Source: Micromonospora sp045209745
GTDB taxonomy: Bacteria > Actinomycetota > Actinomycetes > Mycobacteriales > Micromonosporaceae
Length of the DNA: 64,000 nt
NCBI RefSeq assembly: GCF_045209745.1
Contig: NZ_CP109273.1
Location: 2,294,001-2,358,000 of the forward strand
Reading direction: 5' to 3'
Under the pieces are notes generated by a model, which was not told the origin of the DNA, searched no databases, and worked only from the letters and a program-made list of their open reading frames with translations. Positions 42,180-51,247 of the stretch are shown one piece after another. The translations under genes were made by a program, and so were the position numbers. Positions within the stretch are counted from its first letter, which is position 1, and each line of letters begins with the position of its first letter.

Positions 42180-42698
42180 TCAAGGCTGGCGGACGATGTC
42201 GGTGCCGGCGATCTGCTGCTCAGTGCTGACGCCGTCGCTGCCGGCGGTGGCACACGGATGTGCGGCGTCGCGGACCCGGCGCAGCCCGTCGAGAAGAGCC
42301 GCCAGCGCCTCGGGGTCGAGCTGGCCGGTGAACCATTGCTCGATCATCTGCAGGTGCCCGGGTAGCGTCTCGTTCAGTCGGTTCATTCCGGCGGCGGTGA
42401 CCACCGCGTACGAGCTGCGCCGGTCGTTCGGACACGCCCGCCGGGTGAGCAACCCGTCCCGTTCCATCCGGTCCACCACGCGCGTCACGCCGCTGGTCGA
42501 CAGGGAGGTCTGCGCGGCGAGGTCGGTCATGCGAAGTTGATTGCCCGGTGAGCGGGCCAGGCGGGTGATGACCTCGAACTCGACCGCGGAGAGGCCGTGC
42601 TCCTCGAGTTGGGCGTTGAACCGGGCCGACAGCCCGGCGTATGCCTCGAAGAGCAGGCCGACGGCGGTGATCCGAGGATCGTCGAAGACGTTGGTCAC
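42180..42698 (-). CDS. MarR-family transcriptional regulator
   Basis: 172 residues. The wHTH is EVITRLARSPGNQLRMTDLAAQTSLSTSGVTRVVDRMERDG with the wing RRACPNDRRSSYAVVT (pieces cited separately). The N-terminal helix is LSARFNAQLEEHGLSAVEF. The divergent gene encodes a YceI protein. The 100-nt gap contains a short TGCTCAAGCA-type inverted repeat near 42750 that could be its operator. Confidence 0.9.
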   Translation of the reverse strand: MTNVFDDPRITAVGLLFEAYAGLSARFNAQLEEHGLSAVEFEVITRLARSPGNQLRMTDLAAQTSLSTSGVTRVVDRMERDGLLTRRACPNDRRSSYAVVTAAGMNRLNETLPGHLQMIEQWFTGQLDPEALAALLDGLRRVRDAAHPCATAGSDGVSTEQQIAGTDIVRQP

Positions 42699-42798
42699 TC
42701 GTTCATCCTACCAGTACTTGACACGGGGAATGTTGTTGCGGTTATATTTGCTCAAGCAGTCGTTGGGCTACTAAACAATTCTCCTGGAGGACAGCAGC

Positions 42799-43380
42799 AT
42801 GACCAGCAGCATCGATGCAGTTACCCGCGACTGGGACGGCCTCACCATCCCGACGGCCGGCACCTACGCGCTCGACGTGGCGCACAAGCGAGTGGGCTTC
42901 GTTGCCCGGCACATGATGGTGAGCAAGGTCCGCGGTGAGTTCAACGAGGCGACCGCCACCATCACCGTTTCCGAGGACCCGCTGCAGTCGTCGGTCGTCG
43001 CGACCATCCAGGCGGCCAGCATCGACACCACCCAGACCGACCGGGACGCACACCTGCGCAGCCCCGAGTTCCTGGACTCGGAGAAGTTCCCGACGCTCGA
43101 GTTCCGCAGCACCGGGGTCAAATCCCGTCGCGGCAACGAGTTCGTGCTCACCGGTGAGCTGAGCATCAAGGACGTCACCCGGCCGGTCGAGCTGGAGGTG
43201 GAGTTCGAGGGTGTCGGCCGTAGCCCGTTCGGTCAGGACATCTTCGGCTTCTCCGCGAGCACCGAGATTGACCGCGAGGAGTTCGGCCTGACCTGGAACG
43301 TCGCCCTGGAGACCGGGGGCGTGCTGGTCGGCCGCAAGATCAAGATCGAGATCGAGGGCGAGGCCATCCGCCAGGCCTGA
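42799..43380 (+). CDS. YceI-family lipid-binding-like protein
   Basis: 193 residues. It starts TYALDVAHKRVGFVARHMM and shows FNEATATITVSEDP, HLRSPEFLDSEKFPTLEFRS, VTRPVELEVEFEGVG and REEFGLTWN, as expected for the YceI lipocalin-like barrel that binds polyisoprenoids. No signal peptide is visible, so it would be cytoplasmic. It is divergent from a MarR gene, and this pairing is common in actinobacteria. It has SD GGAGG. Confidence 0.93.
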   Translation: MTSSIDAVTRDWDGLTIPTAGTYALDVAHKRVGFVARHMMVSKVRGEFNEATATITVSEDPLQSSVVATIQAASIDTTQTDRDAHLRSPEFLDSEKFPTLEFRSTGVKSRRGNEFVLTGELSIKDVTRPVELEVEFEGVGRSPFGQDIFGFSASTEIDREEFGLTWNVALETGGVLVGRKIKIEIEGEAIRQA

Positions 43381-43398
43381 TCCCCCCGGATCATCTTT

Positions 43399-43437
43399 AC
43401 GCAGGGCCCGCGCCGCACGTCGGCGCGGGCCCTGCGT
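43399..43437. terminator. Strong hairpin terminator after yceI
   Basis: A perfect 17-bp stem (ACGCAGGGCCCGCGCCG with its complement) and a 5-nt loop, 18 nt after the stop codon. Confidence 0.88.
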
Positions 43438-43676
43438 CGTCTCCCGGCCCGGCGCCGATGCCGTGGTAATTGTCACGAGATGTTTGCACCGTCATCGGGT
43501 CCGGTCGAACCCCGACCGGGTACAGATGCCGCCACGAGCGCGCCCGCCCGGGTCGACGTCGGATCACTGCCGGTGGCCTCTGGCCCCGGCCAGGTGAGCG
43601 CTCCTAACGTGAATGGTTCACAATGCGCTTCCGGGACGGCACAATCCCGATCGCGTCGGCCGTCGGGAGGACACAC

Positions 43677-45155
43677 ATGGGCAGGGACGTCCCGCAAGGC
43701 GCCTTCACCCGGGATGATCGCGCCCGCTATCGGCAGAAGGTGCGTCGGTGCCTGGACGTCTTCGCCCTGATGCTCGACGACTTCGGGTTCGACGCCGACC
43801 GGCCGATGACCGGGCTGGAGATCGAGCTCAACCTGGTCGACTCGGCGGCCGAGCCGGCGATGCGCAACGAGGAGATCCTCGCCGACATCGCCGACCCGCT
43901 CTTCCAGACCGAGCTGGGGCAGTTCAACCTGGAACTCAACGCCGAGCCCCGACTGATCGAGGGCACTGGCTTCGCCGACTACGAACATGACCTGCGCGGC
44001 AGCCTCTCCCGGGCCGACGAGCGCGCGGCCAAGTCCGACGCGAAGATCGTCCTGGTCGGCATCCTGCCCACCCTCACCGAGGGGCACCTGGTCGAGGACA
44101 ACCTCTCCACCAACGAGCGCTACCGGGTGCTCAACGACCAGATCGTCGGCGCCCGGGGCGAGGACATCGAGCTGGACATCCGCGGCGTCGAACAGTTGCG
44201 GACGCACACCGACTCGATCGCCCCCGAGGCAGCCTGCACCAGCCTCCAGTTCCACCTCCAGGTGGCACCGGACAGCTTCGCCGACTACTGGAACGCGTCC
44301 CAGGCCATCGCCGGTGTGCAGGTCGCGATCGGGGCGAACAGCCCCTTCCTGTACGGCCGCCAACTGTGGGCCGAGACGCGGATCGCCCTCTTCCAGCAGG
44401 CCACCGACACTCGTCCGGACGAGCTCAAGGCCCAGGGCGTACGGCCCCGGGTGTGGTTCGGCGAGCGGTGGATCACGTCGATCTTCGACTTGTTCGAGGA
44501 GAACGTCCGGTACTTCCCGCCGCTGCTGCCGATCTGCGAGGACGAGGACCCGGTGGAGGTGCTGCACGCCGGCGGTGTGCCGCAGCTCGGGGAACTGCGG
44601 CTGCACAACGGCACGGTCTACCGGTGGAACCGCCCGGTCTACGACATCATGAACGGCCGCCCGCACCTGCGGGTGGAAAATCGGGTGCTGCCGGCCGGTC
44701 CGACGGTGGTGGACATGCTCGCCAACGCGGCCTTCTATTTCGGGCTGGCCCGCGGCCTGGCCGAGGCAGACCGTCCGATCTGGAGTCAGCTCACCTTCAG
44801 CTCCGCCGAGGAGAACTTCCACGCCGCCGCCCGACGTGGCCTCAACGCCGTGCTGCACTGGCCCGGGCTCGGCGACGTGCCGGTCACCAAGCTGGTGCTG
44901 GAGCAGTTGCTGCCCACCGCCGCGGCCGGCCTGGACGGGTTCGGTGTCGCCCCAGCGGAGCGGGACCGGTTGCTCGGCATCATCGAGCAGCGCTGCCGAA
45001 CCGGCCGTAACGGTGCCGTCTGGCAGACCGAGGCGGTCTGGGCGGCCGAACGACGCCACGGCATGGACCGGCCGGCCGCGCTGCACCACATGGTCCAGCG
45101 CTATGCGGAATTCCAGCGCGTCAACGAGCCCGTCCACACCTGGCCAGTAGCCTGA
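43677..45155 (+). CDS. Glutamate-cysteine ligase family (GCS2-type) carboxylate-amine ligase
   Basis: 492 residues from the ATG with GGAGG at 6-nt spacing; a start 18 codons earlier has no SD. TGLEIELNLVD and FQTELGQFNLELNAEPR are the glutamate/Mg binding strands. DIRGVEQLRTHTD, SLQFHLQVAPDSF and NSPFLYGRQLWAETRI also fit the GCS2 family. It forms gamma-glutamyl or similar amide bonds with ATP. Whether cysteine or another amine is the acceptor is unknown; actinobacteria use several members for mycothiol-independent roles. Likely monocistronic; the downstream inverted repeat is its terminator. Confidence 0.85.
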   Translation: MGRDVPQGAFTRDDRARYRQKVRRCLDVFALMLDDFGFDADRPMTGLEIELNLVDSAAEPAMRNEEILADIADPLFQTELGQFNLELNAEPRLIEGTGFADYEHDLRGSLSRADERAAKSDAKIVLVGILPTLTEGHLVEDNLSTNERYRVLNDQIVGARGEDIELDIRGVEQLRTHTDSIAPEAACTSLQFHLQVAPDSFADYWNASQAIAGVQVAIGANSPFLYGRQLWAETRIALFQQATDTRPDELKAQGVRPRVWFGERWITSIFDLFEENVRYFPPLLPICEDEDPVEVLHAGGVPQLGELRLHNGTVYRWNRPVYDIMNGRPHLRVENRVLPAGPTVVDMLANAAFYFGLARGLAEADRPIWSQLTFSSAEENFHAAARRGLNAVLHWPGLGDVPVTKLVLEQLLPTAAAGLDGFGVAPAERDRLLGIIEQRCRTGRNGAVWQTEAVWAAERRHGMDRPAALHHMVQRYAEFQRVNEPVHTWPVA

Positions 45156-45193
45156 CCCCCCCAACCCACCCCCAAGGCCCGCACCCCAACCTC

Positions 45194-45260
45194 CCCGTTG
45201 ATCATGAAGTTATTGCCATGACACGCTGGGCGAGGTGGCAATAACTTCATGATCAACGGG
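45194..45260. terminator. Perfect 25-bp AT-rich inverted repeat, terminator-like element
   Basis: Arms 45194-45218 and 45236-45260 are exact reverse complements around a 17-nt loop, and one G-U pair extends the stem. The arms contain GTTGATCATGAAGTTATTGC and are far more AT-rich than the surroundings. It fills the gap between convergent genes. Repeats of this type appear to be a mobile/REP-like element in Micromonospora genomes. Confidence 0.75.
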
Positions 45261-45288
45261 CGGATTGGTCCGGGCCCGGACCTGGCGA

Positions 45289-46701
45289 CTAGCTCGTGGT
45301 GGGGCGGGTGGGGCGGCGGGTTGAGCGGGTTCCCCGGCTGGTTGGCGTTGGATTCTCTGCCGCTCCGGCGTCGGCAGGATGGACCGGACCTGAGAGGTCC
45401 GGCGTACGTGGGGCGGGCACCCGGGACGCGCCTGCGGCCTCGCCCGGCAGCGAGCCCGTCCTGGGCGTCTGCGGTCGGGCGTCGGACCTGCTGCGCCGGG
45501 CGGGGATTCTGGCAGTCGACGGCACCGAATCGGCCTCGGCGACCGAAGGTGGGTTGGCCAGCGCGTTCGGGGTCGGCCCGCTGGCCGTGGCCGGCGTCGA
45601 GTCGGCTCTCGTGTCCGGGGCAGCCGCACTCTGGTCGTCCGCCCGATGCCGGTATCCGGCCCGACTCCGTTCGGCTCGCTCGGCGAGGACGGCGGCCAGC
45701 ACCGAGCCGCCGATACCGGCGATCACCGCGTACGGGGCGATCAGTTGGGTGGACAGCTGCGCGGGGCCCAGCGTCGACCAGTGCGGCAGCGTGGTCAGGT
45801 AGGCGAGCGCGACAAGGACCGGGCCGGCGGCACCGGAGGCCGCCGCGCCGGCGCGGTGCCCGGTCGACCTGGCGGGCCGTCGGGCGGCCAGTACGCCGAT
45901 CAGCAGTGCGGGCACGAGTGCCAGCAGCGCACCGGGCCAGTAGAGCTGGTCGGAGATCCAGTACCGCGGGTGGTCCGGGTCGAGCTGCCAGGTGCCGAGC
46001 TGAGCGCCGGTCAGCCCTCGTCCGACGCGTACCCCGTCGATCACCGAGACCACCGCGAGCAGCCAGAGCCAGGCGGCAGTCGCGGTCACGTTGATCGCGG
46101 CGGCCCGGGAGCGAAGCGCCCAGATCGCGACGAGCACGCCGATCAGGATGCCCAGCACCGCCTGTACGGCGGCCGTCCGTTGCGGTGCCTCGGTGTCGGC
46201 GCCGGTCGCCACCCGCGCCGGTACGGCGATCAGCAGCACCGTGACCAGCCCGCCGAGGCCGGCGCCGAGCGCAAGGGTCACCCGTCGCAGCAGGCCGTCA
46301 CGGTCGTTGGGCGGGGTCTCGGCCACCTGCCCGCCTGTCGCCTCCGGGCCGACGGCTTCGGCGGCAGGTGGACGCTCGGCACCAAGGGTCGCCTGCTCCG
46401 GCGCGGTCGCGGCGTCCGAATCGTCCGTCGCCTCCGAGCCGGTCACCTGCGGCTCGGCCGTCGCCGGTGCGTTGCGATGGTGTAGGCGCTGCGCGCAGAC
46501 CGCGCCGAGGACCGTCGAGCTGGCGGCGAGCCAGGTGGCCCAGGCGAGGCCGTCCGCCCAGGCTGTGTCGGTGGCCCCGGCATCGGTGGGCGTCCAGGTG
46601 ATGACGCCCAGCCCGTATCCGAAGCCCAGTTGCGCGGCACCCGCACCGGCAGCGACCCCGATCGCCGTGGCGATCGACATTCCCCAGCCCTGTCTGGCCA
46701 T
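45289..46701 (-). CDS. Multi-spanning hypothetical membrane protein
   Basis: 470 residues, ATG at 46701. About eight hydrophobic segments are visible, among them SIATAIGVAAGAGAAQLGFG, TWLAASSTVLGAVCA, LGGLVTVLLIAVPARV, LGILIGVLVAIWAL, LLALVPALLIGVLAA and VIAGIGGSVLAAVLA. The C-terminal ~130 residues are disordered and rich in Pro, Ser, Arg and Thr. No family is recognised. It is divergent from a PASTA protein gene 123 nt away. Confidence 0.7.
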   Translation of the reverse strand: MARQGWGMSIATAIGVAAGAGAAQLGFGYGLGVITWTPTDAGATDTAWADGLAWATWLAASSTVLGAVCAQRLHHRNAPATAEPQVTGSEATDDSDAATAPEQATLGAERPPAAEAVGPEATGGQVAETPPNDRDGLLRRVTLALGAGLGGLVTVLLIAVPARVATGADTEAPQRTAAVQAVLGILIGVLVAIWALRSRAAAINVTATAAWLWLLAVVSVIDGVRVGRGLTGAQLGTWQLDPDHPRYWISDQLYWPGALLALVPALLIGVLAARRPARSTGHRAGAAASGAAGPVLVALAYLTTLPHWSTLGPAQLSTQLIAPYAVIAGIGGSVLAAVLAERAERSRAGYRHRADDQSAAAPDTRADSTPATASGPTPNALANPPSVAEADSVPSTARIPARRSRSDARPQTPRTGSLPGEAAGASRVPAPRTPDLSGPVHPADAGAAENPTPTSRGTRSTRRPTRPTTS

Positions 46702-46824
46702 GCCGGGCAGCGTAACGTCCCGTCGTCGGCGCGGCGAGTCGTAACGACCCGCCGGCATGGACCGCCGATGCGGCGGATTGGGCGGCGGGCGGTACGGTCG
46801 CCGGTAAATGAGGCGGTGGGCGGT

Positions 46825-47523
46825 ATGACGGACACGAACACGGGTCGGCAGGATGCCGCCGGTGGCCGGGACGGCGGCGGGGCGGGCCGGGCCAGCGTAA
46901 TGCTGGGTGGTGGGTTGGCTGCTGTGCTGCTCGCCGCGGTCGGCGCGACCGGCGGCTGGCTGCTGGCCGCCGAGGACGACGCACCTTCGGGGGATCCGCT
47001 GGCGGTCGCGACCACGACCGGTCCGCCGACCGGCCGGGCCACCGCGCCCCGGCCGAGCATCGGTGGCACCACGCCGTCGGCCGTCCGGACCGCCGCCACC
47101 CCGACCAAGGGGTCGGGCCTGACCGTGCCACCGGTGATCGGCACCGACTTCGTGGAGGCCCGGGACATGCTGCGCAAGCAGCGGCTGGGCTGGCGGCTGA
47201 TCTTCGGCGGTGGCACCGGTCGTACGGTCGAGAGCACCGCACCGGACGTGGGCACCGAGGTTGCCCGGGGTACGACGGTGCAACTGCAGGTGGCTGGGCC
47301 AGCGCCAGCCGCCGAGGTGCCGGACGTGGTCGGAAAGGACTGCGCCAAGGCCGTCGACAAGTTGATCGACGAGGGCCTCTACCCGCGTTACGTCAGCGGC
47401 CGCAGCGGAAAGGTCAGCCGGCAGGAGCCGGCCGAGGACGGCCCGGCGCGTTGGAACGACGAGGTCAGCATCTGGTGTGGGGCGGGCGCCCTCCAACCGC
47501 CGACCACGAAACCCGCTCCCTGA
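46825..47523 (+). CDS. Membrane-anchored two-PASTA-domain protein
   Basis: 232 residues. After a short disordered N-terminus comes one transmembrane helix (LGGGLAAVLLAAVGATGGWLL, about residues 27-50) and a Thr/Pro-rich linker. PASTA 1 is VPPVIGTDFVEARDMLRKQ with GTEVARGTTVQLQV; PASTA 2 is VPDVVGKDCAKAVDKLIDEGL. PASTA modules bind peptidoglycan fragments. There is no kinase or transpeptidase domain, so this is an anchored cell-wall binding protein. A start at GTG 46816 is possible. A second PASTA gene follows at 79 nt. Confidence 0.87.
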   Translation: MTDTNTGRQDAAGGRDGGGAGRASVMLGGGLAAVLLAAVGATGGWLLAAEDDAPSGDPLAVATTTGPPTGRATAPRPSIGGTTPSAVRTAATPTKGSGLTVPPVIGTDFVEARDMLRKQRLGWRLIFGGGTGRTVESTAPDVGTEVARGTTVQLQVAGPAPAAEVPDVVGKDCAKAVDKLIDEGLYPRYVSGRSGKVSRQEPAEDGPARWNDEVSIWCGAGALQPPTTKPAP

Positions 47524-47602
47524 TCCCCACCGACGACGGTGTCGGCGACTAGGTTGACGGTCGTGGGCCATGACGCCCGTCCGGTTCGGGAAAGGACGTG
47601 CG

Positions 47603-48478
47603 ATGAGCGACGACCGCCAGGAGCCGCCCGCCGGCGAGCACGACGACGACCGGACCCGCCCCCTGCCAGCCGCCGCCGACCGGCCGGAGCAACCGCAACC
47701 GGCGCAACCCGCCGCCGAGCCGGATCAGACAGCTCCGATCAAGCGGCCCGCATCGCCGGATGAGACGGCTCCGATCGACCGGGCTGTCCCGGCCCGGCCC
47801 GCCGAGTCGCCCGACCAGACCATGCCGATCGATCGTTCCGCTGGCACACAGCCGGGCCCGCCGGCCGACCGGACGGCGCGGATACCCGCGGAGGCGTCGA
47901 CCCCACCGTCGTGGTCCGGGCGGGCGGAGGTTCGGCCGCCCCGGCCGGCTGAACCCTCCGGGGAGTGGTATGTCGAGGAGCAGGGTGGCCCCCGATGGTG
48001 GCTGCCGATCCTCTGGGGTGTGCTCGCGTTGCTGTTCGCCGGTCTGCTCGGCGGGGCGCTCTGGTTGGTGCTCTCCCAGCAGGATCAGGACCGGGACGAT
48101 CCGCGGTCCACCCCGTCACTCCCGCCAGCCAGTGCCACCAGCGCCGCACCGACCAGTGCATCTCCCACCTCGGCGGCGCCGACCAGCGAGACGCCGAGCA
48201 GCCCGCCGACCACCACCGCGCCGGCCCAGGTGCCGGTGCCACCGCTCACCGGCCTGCCGCAGGCCACCGCCGAGGGGTTGCTGGACCGGCTCGGCCTGTC
48301 CTACCGGGTGGTGTACCGCCCGTCGGAGCTGCCGCCCGGAACTGCGGTGGGCACCGAGCCGGGGGCGGGCACGCCGGTGTCGACCGACGACGAGGTGGTG
48401 TTGGTCATCTCTGCGGCCGACCCCTCGACCGGGGCGACCCCGACGACGCCGAGCGCCACGGTGACGAGCACGCCCTGA
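47603..48478 (+). CDS. Membrane-anchored one-PASTA-domain protein
   Basis: 291 residues, SD AAAGGA. The long acidic/Pro-rich cytoplasmic N-terminus contains repeats of the type QTAPIKRPA/ETAPIDRAV/QTMPIDRSA (three near-copies, residues ~38-80). A transmembrane helix (LWGVLALLFAGLLGGALWLVL) follows, then a Thr/Ser/Ala-rich spacer and one PASTA domain (LPQATAEGLLDRLGLSYRVV, PGAGTPVSTDDEVVLVIS). Probably in an operon with the preceding PASTA gene. The repeated TAPID-type tails may be kinase targets. Confidence 0.85.
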   Translation: MSDDRQEPPAGEHDDDRTRPLPAAADRPEQPQPAQPAAEPDQTAPIKRPASPDETAPIDRAVPARPAESPDQTMPIDRSAGTQPGPPADRTARIPAEASTPPSWSGRAEVRPPRPAEPSGEWYVEEQGGPRWWLPILWGVLALLFAGLLGGALWLVLSQQDQDRDDPRSTPSLPPASATSAAPTSASPTSAAPTSETPSSPPTTTAPAQVPVPPLTGLPQATAEGLLDRLGLSYRVVYRPSELPPGTAVGTEPGAGTPVSTDDEVVLVISAADPSTGATPTTPSATVTSTP

Positions 48479-48485
48479 CCGGCGC

Positions 48486-48950
48486 TCACCACATCCGACG
48501 GCGAGCGCCGACCAGGCCCAGGCCGGCCAGCGCGATGGTGAGACCGAAGATCCCGGACCAGAACAGCGAGTGGCGGATGTCCGTCGCGGTGTGCCCAGCC
48601 GGAGCTGCTTCGGTGAGGTCGTCCTGACGGCCGTCGGACTGGCCGCCGGCGCCAAGGCCGGACACCGGCCCGGTCGGGTCGGCAGCTCCGGCGTGGTTGC
48701 CCGGGGCGTCGGCGCCGATCCAGCCGGGTTCCTCGCGCACCAACGGACCGTCGTCCGTCGGCGGGTCGGCGTCGACCACGGAGATCTCCGGTGCGGGCAC
48801 CGGTGCGGTCAGCCGGGTGGACGACATCGCTGGGTCGCGGACGAGGACCAGGAGTGTGGCCATCGCCCCCAGGAGGGCGAGCAGTCCATATACATAGGCG
48901 ATACGGGAGCGGTGGTGCCGCCGCAGGGCGGGCTGATTGACCATGACCAT
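48486..48950 (-). CDS. Hypothetical bitopic-to-two-helix membrane protein
   Basis: 154 residues with an N-terminal helix (YVYGLLALLGAMATLLVLV) and a C-terminal helix (LFWSGIFGLTIALAGLGLVGA) followed by a basic tail (RRRMW). The intervening extracytoplasmic region is rich in Asp, Pro and Gly. No motif is recognised. It is convergent with the PASTA gene, with 7 nt between stops. A start at 48944 is possible. Confidence 0.6.
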   Translation of the reverse strand: MVMVNQPALRRHHRSRIAYVYGLLALLGAMATLLVLVRDPAMSSTRLTAPVPAPEISVVDADPPTDDGPLVREEPGWIGADAPGNHAGAADPTGPVSGLGAGGQSDGRQDDLTEAAPAGHTATDIRHSLFWSGIFGLTIALAGLGLVGARRRMW

Positions 48951-49048
48951 CCCAGGGTCAGGGTCCTGGACGCGCGGGTGGAACGGTGCCGGGGTGGGCG
49001 TACCGATTCTATGGCGACGGCACGCCCACCGGCGGCGGATCGGGTCGG

Positions 49049-49333
49049 TCAGCCCACCCGGAGCGGGGTACGGGCGACCGGCCGCCGGGCCCGTACGGTG
49101 TGCGGGCGGGGCTCGGGGGCGGCCTGCAGCTGCTGCAGGCCTTCCCGCTGGACGAAGATCGAACGTCGGTTCACCGCGTCGCCCGCGGCGTTCAACTCGT
49201 AGCCGTCGAGCCAGAGCCAGCCGTCATAGGTAGGCCAGTCGAGCACCCGGATCACCCGGAACTTGATGGGCCTGAGGAACTGGACACTCGCCGCGCGAGT
49301 CACGTGCAGTACGTCACCGGTGCGGGGAAGCAC
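49049..49333 (-). CDS. Conserved-type small hypothetical protein
   Basis: 94 residues. The N-terminal half is beta-rich with many aromatics (GDVLHVTRAASVQFLRPIKF, WPTYDGWLWLDGYEL, RRSIFVQREGL). It ends in a basic tail (RPHTVRARRPVARTPLRVG). No known domain is recognised. The balanced composition and plausible start argue for a real gene. Confidence 0.55.
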   Translation of the reverse strand: MLPRTGDVLHVTRAASVQFLRPIKFRVIRVLDWPTYDGWLWLDGYELNAAGDAVNRRSIFVQREGLQQLQAAPEPRPHTVRARRPVARTPLRVG

Positions 49334-49958
49334 ATGGGCTCCTGGGGAGGATTGGCCGGCGGTTGTGCCGGCGGTGCCTGAACTGGGGGACGTCTCGGCC
49401 GGCGACGGGGTCGTGCCTCGTGAACCGGTGGTGCGGATGGTGGTGGTCGGGCCGTACTCCGCTGGTGGCGTGCCGCCACCCGACCATCACCCGGCTGCTT
49501 CCGGGAACCGCGCCCGCCGCCGCAGCTTGCCGGCTTGCAGCGGCGGGGTCTTCAACCCGGGGCAGGTCTCGGTGTCGTCGGCCGGGCCCGCGTCGTGCCC
49601 AGCTTTCCCGGATCGGTGGGGTCACCACTCCGAGGGAGCAGACGGAGACGCTGAGTGATCCGAGCCATACGGACAGACTGCATCAGGGGCGTGCTTCATG
49701 CAAGTTGCACGTCGACTTTTGCCAATACGCGAGCGAGTCGCGCGAAAGGGCTATTGAAGCCATCCGCGTCCGGACGGCACACTGAGAGCGGTTTCGCCCG
49801 TCGCGGCCGGCCGAGGACCGGCACCACGCCCCTGTCGCGAACGCTCGCCGGTCGACGGTCGCGCCCCCGGCGGGTGTCACCCAGTGGCGCGTCGACGGAG
49901 GTAGCCCGAGTGGGGTCGAGCAGCCAGCGGCGGGGACCAGCGACTCACGGGTTGCGCG
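49334..49958. other. 625-nt stretch without a supported gene
   Basis: It lies between the small hypothetical gene and the XRE regulator gene. Short frames on both strands have skewed composition and no domain. Near 49720-49745 is a CGCGA..TCGCG inverted repeat in a locally more AT-rich segment, which could belong to the XRE promoter or operator. Nothing else is supported. Confidence 0.45.
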
Positions 49959-50840
49959 ATGAGTGAACGGCGCAGTCCCACCATCAGACGGCGGCGGCTC
50001 GGTGCCGAGCTGCGCCGCCAGCGGGAGTCCGCCGGGATCACGATCGAGGTGGTCGCCGAGCAGTTGGAGTGCTCGGCGTCGAAGGTTTCCCGGATCGAGA
50101 CCGGGCACACCACGGCCACCCCTCGCGATGTGCGGGACATGCTGCGGATCTACGGCGTGGTCGGTGCCGAGAGCGACGAGCTCGTGCAGATCGCGCGGGA
50201 GGCCCGGCAGAAGGGCTGGTGGCACCCGTACAGCACGGTGCTCGTCGGCGCGTATGTCGGGCTGGAGGCGGCTGCGAGTTCGATCCGGGCGTACGAACAG
50301 CAGGTCGTGCCGGGCCTTCTGGAGACCGAGGAGTACGCCGGGGCGATGATCCGCGCCGCCCGGCCGGACTTCACCGCGGATCAGGTTCACCAAAGGGTGC
50401 GTGTCCGTCTGGGCCGTCAGTCGTTATTGACCCAGGACGATCCGGTCGATCTGTGGGTGGTGCTCGATGAGGCGGTGGTGAGTCGGCCGGTGGGCGGGGA
50501 CGAGGTGATGCGCGGCCAACTCAAGCGGTTGGTCGAGGTGGCCGAGTTGCCGAACGTGACGCTGCAGATCCTGCCCTTCGAGGTGGGGGCGCACGCCGGC
50601 ATGGACGGTACTTTCACGATCCTCAGCTTCCCTGAGCCCGGTGATCCGGATGTTGTGTACGCGGAGAACGCCACGGGTGGGCTCTTCCTCGAGAAGAGCG
50701 ACGAACTACAGAAGTACAGCTTCATCTTCGATCACATCCGCGCTGCGGCCATACGTCCAGAGGAGTCCGTCGCACACATCGCAAAACTGGCAGAGGAGCC
50801 GTTGTGGAAATGGCGACCAAGGGGTTCCCCGTGGACCTGA
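49959..50840 (+). CDS. XRE-family regulator with DUF5753 domain
   Basis: 293 residues. The HTH is RRRRLGAELRRQRESAGITIEVVAEQLECSASKVSRIETGHT (core SKVSRIETG). The remainder is the DUF5753 ligand-like domain (YEQQVVPGLLETEEYA, VWVVLDEAVV-type LWVVLDEAVVSR, QILPFEVGAHAGMDGTFTIL). Such regulators occur in tens of copies in actinomycetes, paired with a DUF397 gene as here. The 37-nt overlap with the DUF397 start suggests coupling. Confidence 0.93.
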   Translation: MSERRSPTIRRRRLGAELRRQRESAGITIEVVAEQLECSASKVSRIETGHTTATPRDVRDMLRIYGVVGAESDELVQIAREARQKGWWHPYSTVLVGAYVGLEAAASSIRAYEQQVVPGLLETEEYAGAMIRAARPDFTADQVHQRVRVRLGRQSLLTQDDPVDLWVVLDEAVVSRPVGGDEVMRGQLKRLVEVAELPNVTLQILPFEVGAHAGMDGTFTILSFPEPGDPDVVYAENATGGLFLEKSDELQKYSFIFDHIRAAAIRPEESVAHIAKLAEEPLWKWRPRGSPWT

Positions 50841-51031
50841 CGCAGGCAGCTTGGTTCAAGAGCTCGAAGAGCGGGCCAAACTGTGACAACTGCGTGGAGG
50901 TGGCATACGTGACGGGGGCGGTCGGAGTGCGGGACTCGAAGGACAAGGCCGGCCCGGCCCTGGTCTTCGCTCAACATGACTGGCACGCCTTCGTCGCCGG
51001 CACCAGAGACGGCGCGTTCGTCTCGGCCTGA
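50804..51031 (+). CDS. DUF397 protein
   Basis: 75 residues, GTG start inside the XRE gene's 3' end. The DUF397 pattern is clear: AAWFKSSKSG, NCVEVAYV, VGVRDSKDKAGPALVF, HDWHAFVAGTRDGAF. DUF397 proteins act with the upstream XRE/DUF5753 regulator as its antagonist or effector (BldB/Wbl-type pairs in Streptomyces differentiation). A 14-bp hairpin with a UUCG loop follows. Confidence 0.92.
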   Translation: MEMATKGFPVDLTQAAWFKSSKSGPNCDNCVEVAYVTGAVGVRDSKDKAGPALVFAQHDWHAFVAGTRDGAFVSA

Positions 51032-51046
51032 AAGAGTGGTCACGTG

Positions 51047-51078
51047 AGGTCCCGTCCGGTTTCGACCGGGCGGGGCCT
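51047..51078 (+). terminator. UUCG-tetraloop hairpin terminator after the DUF397 gene
   Basis: A 14-bp stem with two G-U pairs around TTCG, 15 nt after the stop codon. Confidence 0.8.
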
Positions 51079-51247
51079 TCCCGTGTCCGAGGGACGGCGG
51101 CTCAGGTCGCCCCGTTGCCGTCAGGCTCGGCGAGGTTCCGCCGGGAATCCCGTCGCCACAGCGGGTCCGTCTCGTTGAACCGGTCGGTACGGCGCTGGTC
51201 GACGATCCGCCGCACCGACCCGCAACCGAGCGAGGTAGGCGAGACGG

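Noticed and set aside
49314..49628. 104-residue minus-strand frame in the 625-nt gap
   Set aside because: No domain and Arg/His/Pro-skewed composition; no convincing SD. It overlaps the small hypothetical gene at 49049-49333.
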